From Aedes albopictus (lineage: Eukaryota > Arthropoda > Insecta > Diptera > Culicidae), in assembly GCF_035046485.1 (NCBI RefSeq), contig NC_085138.1:66022580-66086579 (forward strand): a DNA stretch of 64,000 nt, written 5' to 3'. This document shows positions 56,691-64,000 of the stretch, piece after piece. A model generated the notes under the pieces. It was given only the letters and a program-made list of their open reading frames with translations. It made no database searches and was not told the origin of the DNA. Positions within the stretch are counted from its first letter, which is position 1. Every line of letters starts with the position of its first letter. The position numbers and the translations under genes were made by a program.

Positions 56691-57740
56691 AATTTCCAAA
56701 CGCATTCCTGGAGAAATTTTCAAATTAATTACTTAAGAAATTTCTTGAAAGAATTCTCAAATAAATCCCCAGAGGAGTTCTTAGAGGAGTTGCTAGATGA
56801 ATGCCTTGAGGAGTTCCTTGATACGTTTCTGAAAAGAACGCAGTGGCATTCTTAAGAAAAAAATTTAGAGGAATCTCATGTGGAATTGAAGAAGGAATCT
56901 CTGGAGAAAATCCGGGAAGAATTCAAGGAAGAATTCCTTAAAAAAAAAAGAATTGCAGAAGAAATTACTGGAGGTTTTCCTGGATTACCCCAGAAATTTC
57001 TGGAGGCATTCCAGGAGATATTTTCTGGAGAAATACATGGAGGAAATCCTAGAGGAATTCCTGGAGGAGCTCAAGGAGAAATTTCTGGATGAATTCCAGG
57101 AGGATTTCCAGGAGGAATACCTAGAGGAATTTCAGGAAAAAAATGCAGGACGAATCCCATGACAAATTCCAACAGGCATTCCAGGAGAGATTCCTGAAAA
57201 AAAAATAGCAGGAATTCGTGGAGAAATTCCAGGAGAAATTCCAAGAGCATTTGCTGGAGAAAATCCAGGAAGAATTGCTGGAGAAATTCTAGGAAAAAAA
57301 AAACGGCAACAACCTGTGGAATTTCAGAAGGAATTTCTGTAGAAAATCAAGGAAATGTTCAAGGACGAATTCCTGAAAGAATTGTTAGAGAAATTCCAGA
57401 AGGAATTACTGGAGTTATGCCTGGAGGATTACCTGGAGAAATTCCAGGAGGTATTCCAGTAGCAATTTTCTGGAGGAATTCAATGAGGAATTCATGGAGG
57501 AAATCCAGGAGGAACTTCTGGCACAACTCCGGGAGAAATTCCTGGAAGAATTCCTCCTGGAATTCCTGGGGGAGTTTCATAAAGAATTGCTGGAGGAATT
57601 CCAAGAGCAATTGCTGGAGGAATTCCAGTAGCAATTACTGAAGGAATTTTAAGAGAAGATCTGGAAAAATTGTTTGAGAAATAGCAGAAGGAATAACTGG
57701 AGTTATTCCTAAAGGATTAGCTGGATAATTTCCTAGAAAT
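56690..57740 (+). repeat. Degenerate flank of the main satellite
   Basis: GGAGGAATTCC and GAAATTCCAGGAG words at 12-base multiples, increasingly regular toward 57740. Confidence 0.75.
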
Positions 57741-60700
57741 TTTCTAGAAGCAATTTTCAGGAGGAATTCCAGGAGGAATTCCAGGAGGAATTCCAGGAGA
57801 AAGTCCAGGAGGAATTCCAGGGGGAATTCCAGGAGGAATTCCAGGAGGAATTCCTAGAGGAATTCCAGGAGGAATTCCAGGAGGAATTCCAGGAGGAATT
57901 CCAGGAGGAATTCCAGGAGGAATTCCAGGAGGAATTCCAGGAGGAATTCCAGGAGGAATTCCAGGAGGAATTCCAGGAGGAATTCCAGGAGGAATTCCAG
58001 GAGGAATTCCAGGAGGAATTCCAGGAGGAATTCCAGGAGGAATTCTAGGAGGAATTCCAGGAGGAATTCCAGGAGGAATTCCAGGAGGAATTCCAGGAGG
58101 AATTCCAGGAGGAATTCCAGGAGGAATTCCAGGAGGAATTCCAGGAGGAATTCCAGGAGGAATTCCAGGAGGAATTCCAGGAGGAATTCCAGGAGGAATT
58201 CCAGGAGGAATTCCAGGAGGAATTCCTAGAGGAATTCCAGGAGGAATTCCTAGAGGAATTCCAGGAGGAATTCCTAGAGGAATTCCAGGAGGAATTCCTA
58301 GAGGAATTCCAGGAGGAATTCCTAGAGGAATTCCAGGAGGAATTCCTAGAGGAATTCCTAGAGGAATTCCAGGAGGAAATCCTAGAGGAATTCCAGGAGG
58401 AAATCCTAGAGGAATTCCTAGAGGAATTCCTAGAGGAATTCCAGGAGGAATTCCTAGAGGAATTCCAGGAGGAATTCCTAGAGGAATTCCAGGAGGAATT
58501 CCTAGAGGAATTCCTAGAGGAATTCCAGGAGGAATACCTAGAGGAATTCCAGGAGGAATTCCTAGAGGAATCCCAGGAGGAATTCCTAGAGGAATTCCTA
58601 GAGGAATTCCTAGAGGAATTCCAGGAGGAATTCCTAGAGGAATTCCAGGAGGAATTCCTAGAGGAATTCCTAGAGGAATTCCAGGAGGAATTCCTAGAGG
58701 AATTCCAGGAGGAAATCCTAGAGGAATTCCTAGAGGAATTCCAGGAGGAATTCCTAGAGGAATTCCTGGAGGAATTCCTAGAAGAATTCCAGGAGGAATT
58801 CCTAGAGGAATTCCAGGAGGAATTCCTAGAGGAATTCCAGGAGGAATTCCTAGAAGAATTCCAGGAGGAATTCCTAGAGGAATTCCAGAAGGAATTCCTA
58901 GAGGAATTCCAGGAGGAATTCCTAGAGGAATTCCTAGAGGAATTCCTAGAGGAATTCCTAGAGGAATTCCTAGAGGAATTCCTAGAGGAATTCCTAGAGA
59001 AATTCCTAGAAGAATTCCAGGAGGAATTCCTAGAGGAATTCCAGGAGGAATTCCTAGAGGAATCCCAGGAGGAATTCCAGGAGGAATTCCAGGAGGAATT
59101 CCAGGAGGAATTCCAGGAGGAATTCCAGGAGGAATTCCAGGAGGAATTCCAGGAGGAATTCCAGGAGGAATTCCTAGAGGAATTCCAGGAGGAATTACTA
59201 GAGGAATTCCAGGAGGAATTCCTAGAGGATTTCCAGGAGAAATTCCTAGAGGAATTCCAGGAAGAATTCCTAGAGGAATTCCAGGAGGAATCCCTTAAGG
59301 AATTCTAGGAGAAATTCCAGGAGGGATTCCAGAAGGAATTCCAGAAGGAATTCCAGGGGGAATTTCAGGAGGAATTCCAGGAGGAATTCCAGTAGAAATT
59401 TCTAGAGGAATTCCAGGTGGAATTCCAGGAGAAATTTCAGGAGGAATTCCTAGAGGACTTCCAGGAGGAATTCCTAGAGAAATTGCAGGAAGAAATCCTG
59501 GATGAATTGCAGGAGGAATTTCTGGAGGAATTCCAGGAGGAATTCCAGGAGGAATTACCAGGAGGAATTCCAGGAGGAATTCCAGGAGGAATTCCAGGCG
59601 GAATTCCAGGAGGAGTTCCAGGAGGAATTCCAGGAGGAACTCCAGGAGGAATTCCTAGAGGAATTCCTAGAGGAATTCCTAGAGGAATTCCTAGAGGAAT
59701 TCCTAGAGGAATTCCTAGAGGAATTCCTAGAGGAATTCCAGGAGGAATTCCTAGATGAATTCCAGGATGAATTCCTAGAGGAATTCCAGGAGGAATTCCA
59801 GGAGGAATTCCAGGAGGAATTCCTAGAGGAATTCCAGGAGGAATTCCTAGAGGAATTCCAGGAGGAATTCCTAGAGGAATTCCAGGAGGAATTCCTAGAG
59901 GAATTCCAGGAGGAATTCCTAGAGGAATTCCAGGAGGAATTCCTAGAGGAATTCAGGAGGAATTCCTAGAGGAATTCAGGAGGAATTCCTAGAGGAATTC
60001 AGGAGGAATTCCTAGAGGAATTCAGGAGGAATTCCTAGAGGAATTCCAGGAGAAATTCCAGGAGGAATTCCAGGAGGAATTCCATTAGGAATTCCAGGAG
60101 GAATTCCAGGAGGAATTCCAGGAGGAATTCCAGGAGGAATTCCAGGAGGAATTCCAGGAGGAATTCCAGGAGGAATTACCAGGAGGAATTCCAGGAGGAA
60201 TTCCAGGAGGAATTCCAGGCGGAATTCCAGGAGGAGTTCCAGGAGGAATTCCAGGAGGAATTCCAGGAGGAATTCCTAGAGGAATTCCTAGAGGAATTCC
60301 TAGAGGAATTCCTAGAGGAATTCCTAGAGGAATTCCTAGAGGAATTCCTAGAGGAATTCCTAGAGGAATTCCAGGAGGAATTCCTAGATGAATTCCAGGA
60401 TGAATTCCTAGAGGAATTCCAGGAGGAATTCCAGGAGGAATTCCAGGAGGAATTCCAGGAGGAATTCCTAGAGGAATTCCAGGACGAATTCCTAGAGGAA
60501 TTCCAGGAGGAATTCCTAGAGGAATTCCAGGAGGAATTCCTAGAGGAATTCCAGGAGGAATTCCTAGAGGAATTCCAGGAGGAATTCCTAGAGGAATTCC
60601 AGGAGGAATTCCTAGAGGAATTCCAGGAGGAATTCCTAGAGGAATTCAGGAGGAATTCCTAGAGGAATTCAGGAGGAATTCCTAGAGGAATTCAGGAGGA

Positions 60701-61790
60701 ATTCCTAGAGGAATTCAGGAGGAATTCCTAGAGGAATTCAGGAGGAATTCCTAGAGGAATTCAGGAGGAATTCCTAGAGGAATTCAGGAGGAATTCCTAG
60801 AGGAATTCAGGAGGAATTCCTAGAGGAATTCCAGGAGGAATTCCTAGAGGAATTCCAGGAGGAATTCCTAGAGGAATTCCAGGAGGAATTCCTAGAGGAA
60901 TTCCTGCAGGAATTTCTAGAGGAATTCCAGGTGGAATTCCAGGAGAAATTTCAGGAGGAATTCCTAGAGGACTTCCAGGAGGAATTCCTAGAGGAATTGC
61001 AGGAAGAATTCCTGGATGAATTGCAGGAGGAATTTCTGGAGGAATTCCAGCAGGAATTCCTGGAGGAATTCCTGGAGAAATTCCAGTAGAAATTTCTAGA
61101 GGAATTCCAGGAGGAATTCCAGGAGGAGTTGCAGGAGGAATTCCAGGAGGAATTCCAGGAGGAATTCCAGGAGGAATTCCAAGAGGAATTCCAGGAGGAA
61201 TTCCAGGAGGAATTCCAGGAGGAATTCCAGGAGGAATTCCTAGAGGAATTCCTGCAGGAATTCCTAGAGGAATTCAGGAGGAATTCCTAGAGGAATTCAG
61301 GAGGAATTCCTAGAGGAATTCAGGAGGAATTCCTAGAGGAATTCAGGAGGAATTCCTAGAGGAATTCAGGAGGAATTCCTAGAGGAATTCCAGGAGGAAT
61401 TCCTAGAGGAATTCCAGGAGGAATTCCTAGAGGAATTCCAGGAGGAATTCCTAGAGGAATTCCTGGAGGAATTTCTAGAAGAATTCCTGGAGGAATTCCT
61501 AGAGGAATTCCAGGAGGAATTCCAGGAGAAAGTCATAGAGGAATTCCAGGAGAAAGTCATAGAGGAATTCCTAGAAGAATTCCAGGAGAAATTCCAGGAG
61601 GAATTCCAGAAAGAATTCCTAGAGGAATTCCAAGAGGAATTCCTAGAGGAATTCCAAGAGGAATTCCTAGAGGAATTCCAGGAGGAATTCCTAGAGGAAT
61701 TTCTGGAGGAATTCCTAGAGGAATTCCTGGAGGAATTCCCAGAAAAGTTCCAGGAGGAATTCTAGAAGGAATTCCTAGAGGAGTAGGACA
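57740..61790 (+). repeat. Homogeneous 12/24-bp GGAATTCC satellite array
   Basis: The basic unit is GGAATTCCAGGA, repeated almost perfectly at 57830-58230. From about 58220 it alternates with GGAATTCCTAGA, giving a 24-bp unit. Some tracts carry a one-base deletion (GGAATTCAGGA, 59953-60040, 60640-60830, 61270-61375). Each unit contains the EcoRI site GAATTC. Because 12 is a multiple of 3 and the unit has no stop, long frames of GIPGG/GIPR or EEFQEEFLE type occur; these are not genes. Confidence 0.95.
59402..61045 (+). repeat. Higher-order duplications within the array
   Basis: The rare variant GGAATTACCAGG at 59551 recurs at 60172, and the GGCGG variant at 59599 recurs at 60220, an offset of 621 bases that becomes 633 by the GATGAATTCCAGGATG variant (59754 and 60387). 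A second pair, AGGTGGAATTCC (59418, 60932) and GGATGAATTGCAGG (59501, 61015), has offset 1514. Confidence 0.85.
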
Positions 61791-61797
61791 GATAGGT

Positions 61798-62010
61798 GAA
61801 GTACTAGATTAGTAGTAATGAGCTGAATTTTAGTATGGTGAGAAGGTCAATTCTCCGTTTCTGCAATGAAATGGTGCATAAATCGTGGGTATTATGATTA
61901 CTTGCCTAATTTGGTGCTGTTTGAACAAAACTTTGGGCAACAGTGTTGTTGTTTTCTCCGTTTCTTGCAACATAAACAACATAGTTACATATCTAGTACT
62001 ACACCGAACG
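61798..62010. mobile_element. MITE copy B in the satellite
   Basis: Shares GGTGAAGTACTAGATT, GTAGTAATGAGCTGAATTTT, TGGTGAGAAGG and the end GAACGTGCCC with 47619-47965, but has lost part of the middle. Inserted in the array. Confidence 0.7.
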
Positions 62011-62019
62011 TGCCCCATT

Positions 62020-62880
62020 TCAGGAGAAATTCCTAGAGGAATACCAGGTGGAATTTCTAGAGGAATTCCAGGAGGAATTTCAGGAGGATTTCCTAGAGGA
62101 ATTTCAAGCTGGAATACTAGAGGAATTCCTACAGGAGTTCCGGAGGAATTTGAGGAACGCCAAGAGGACTTGCACGAGGAATTCCAAAAGAAACTACTGG
62201 AGGAATTCCAGAAGAAATTTTGGAAGGAATTCCTGGAGGAATTCCAGAAGGAACAAGAGAAACTCCAGAAGTAATTACTCCTGGAATTTATCCAAGAATT
62301 CCTCCAAGGATTCGCCCAAGAATTCCTCTTGAAATTCGTCCTGGAATTCGTTGTGAAATTTCTACAACAATTTCTCTTGTGGATTCCCCCAAAAAACCTC
62401 CAGGAATTTCTTTGGGAATTTCTCAAGGAGTTGCTCCAGCAATTCCTCCAGGAATTCCTCTTGAAACTCCTCCAGGAATTCCTCCTAGAGTTCTCCCTGG
62501 TGTTCGTCCATGAACTCCTTCTGGAATTTCAAAAAGAATCCCTCCCGGAATTTCTTCAGGAATTTCTCCTGGAATTTCTCCAGGAATTCAGGAGCTGGCA
62601 GGAACAATTCATGAAGGAATTTAGGAGGACTTCCTGGAGGATTTCATAGAGGAATCCCAAAAGGAATTTCTGGAGGAGTTCCAGGAAGAATTCTTATAGA
62701 TATTCCAGGAGGATTTTTTTGGAGAATTTCTGGGAGACTTCAAGGAGGAATTCCTGGAAGAAAGCCTGAAGAAAAGGCTATCCTGAAGAGGAATTCGTGG
62801 AGGTTTTTCAGGATGAATCGCAAAAGAAATTCGTGTAGAAATTTCAGAACCAACTTCTGGAGGAATTCCAGAAGGTTGCT
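62020..62880 (+). repeat. Degenerate satellite with orientation change
   Basis: GGAGGAATTCC sense to about 62270, CTCCAGGAATTCC sense from about 62280 to 62590, then back again to 62880. Heavily diverged. Confidence 0.65.
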
Positions 62881-62889
62881 TCGAAACAC

Positions 62890-64000
62890 TTTGAAATTAT
62901 GACCTCTTTTCCCTCCAAGTTTTCCCACTATGTCCATTGCCGCAAGTTTGTTCAATCCCGATGGTTTTTACTGGGATTCGTCGAAATGATACCGACTGGT
63001 TCAGAGGCAACAGCAGCAGCAGCAGCCTTCCAGTGTGAGGTGCGGTGGTGGCACAACGAGATGAATGTTAAACATGGAAAATTTATTTCATTAGCAAAGT
63101 AAAGTGATAAAAACGGAACTTTATTTACGTGCCTGTTTATTTCAGGTCTGGTTGCGAAGTGTGGCCTTTTCCCCTGCACTCTTTCCCCCCGGGGATAGGT
63201 TTATCGGAAGAGGTGAGCGTGAATGTCTTGCTGCCAACCGGCGAGCGAGAAATTTGTGTACATTTGCTTCCTTTGCGTAATTGTTTTAATTCGTTCCAGG
63301 CCAGTCAGTGTATGCTGCTGTTTGCACAGAGCGGAGGAGTCGTTCATGAGCTATCGGTTCGGGTGCAAAGTTTTTCGTTAAGGCTAATTGCTTCGCTTGA
63401 TGAGTTTTATCGTAAACACCTGGCTGCATTTTGGGAGGGGGTTGTTTTTGCCGACTAAATTATAAATTGTCGTAGGAGAGGAGATATCGGTATTTTAGAG
63501 TTATCGATACATAAACATAAATAGGACTGAAGAACTCCAAGATCAACGGAGAATTGTTCTCAGTTCATTCGTATTTTTTTGCTTAATTCTAGATAGAAGC
63601 AATGGAAATATTGAAACCTACATTCGCCATTCTACGGGAAAATAACCCAAAAAACCTCGCCATCCATGACTATTTTCCATTCCACGCGCTTAGAAGACAA
63701 AAACCGCGAGCAACAGGCGTGCTTCACAGACAGGTCCTTATCCCACACTTCGGGTTCTATTCCCCACCAAACGAGTAGGGGCGGTTACCGCTGCCGCTTA
63801 CAGTGCAGTGCCAGTAGTGCCATCGATTTCCACGGATCAGGACCGAACGTGACTGTGATTTCAACGCGAAGATTTACAGCAATTAGGCGAAGATTCAATA
63901 TAATCGATGCTGAATGATTCAATAAACAAGATAAATGATGTCGTTCGGGTTCAGCCAGCGCTCTTGGTTCCACTATACTATCTGGAAGTGGTCCTCCTAG
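62890..64000. other. No gene recognised
   Basis: Non-repetitive sequence; a GCAGCAGCAGCAGC run at 63015. The frame at 63129-63458 (109 residues) has no motif I recognise. It could hold UTR or intron sequence of a host gene outside the window, but nothing shows it. Confidence 0.4.

Noticed and set aside
59417..59969. Long frames of GIPGGIPR and [11 protein letters not shown] repeats
   Set aside because: A 12-bp unit without stop codons keeps its frames open. This is a consequence of unit length, not evidence of a protein.
57740..61790. CRISPR-like array of short direct repeats
   Set aside because: There are no unique spacers; units abut directly, and the surrounding retrotransposons are of an animal genome.
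63129..63458. 109-residue frame near the right edge as a host exon
   Set aside because: No recognised domain and no clear splice sites. It could not be told apart from chance.

Overview
This window reads as non-coding, repeat-saturated DNA from an insect, most likely a mosquito of the Aedes type. No host protein-coding gene can be supported. The basis is the mixture of elements: R1-, I- and RTE-like non-LTR retrotransposons, a Ty1/copia element, many terminal-inverted-repeat (TIR) elements without transposase, tRNA-derived SINE-like pieces, and long arrays built on the core GGAATTCC. The species assignment is inference from family resemblance.

Layout. 1-430 is the edge of an RTE-like retrotransposon (minus strand). 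1890-6290 is a broken R1-clade copy (plus strand) that carries three insertions with readable target-site duplications (TSDs), one of them nested. 6400-7420 holds two MITEs. 8125-14006 is the most striking object: a 5.9-kb insertion with an 8-bp TSD and short hAT-like TIRs. Its interior is almost wholly GGAATTCC-type tandem repeat, arranged as two opposed arms. 15108-18970 is another satellite block with related termini. 20290-22740 is an RTE-like element (minus), 22881-23736 a TA-flanked MITE, and 23930-26190 holds SINE-like pieces and hairpins. 26190 to about 33000 is a nearly complete I-clade element (minus) with gag, endonuclease, RT and RNase H. It is interrupted by a 712-bp retroelement-like insertion and a MITE. 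33075-34260 is degenerate satellite, and 35565-36257 another TA-flanked MITE.

37505-41450 is a decayed RTE-like copy (plus) riddled with DNA elements, including a 794-bp fold-back and a 200-bp palindrome. 41455-51575 was once one satellite stretch. It was split by a MULE-like element (43039-51314; 9-bp TSD, GGTCGAA-rich ends), which was in turn split by a copia element (43988-50722). 52839-55285 holds a piggyBac-like MITE, a three-element nest and another MITE. 56690-62880 is satellite again, with a very homogeneous 12/24-bp array at 57740-61790 that shows kilobase-scale segmental duplication.

The elements do not form a pathway; they record successive insertions, and nearly every boundary can be ordered in time from TSDs. 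All retrotransposon reading frames seen carry stops, frameshifts, deletions or insertions, so none looks active. Stretches of 300-1500 bases without any recognisable feature are listed as such. Many long open frames in the satellite blocks arise only because the repeat unit lacks stop codons; they are not annotated as genes.
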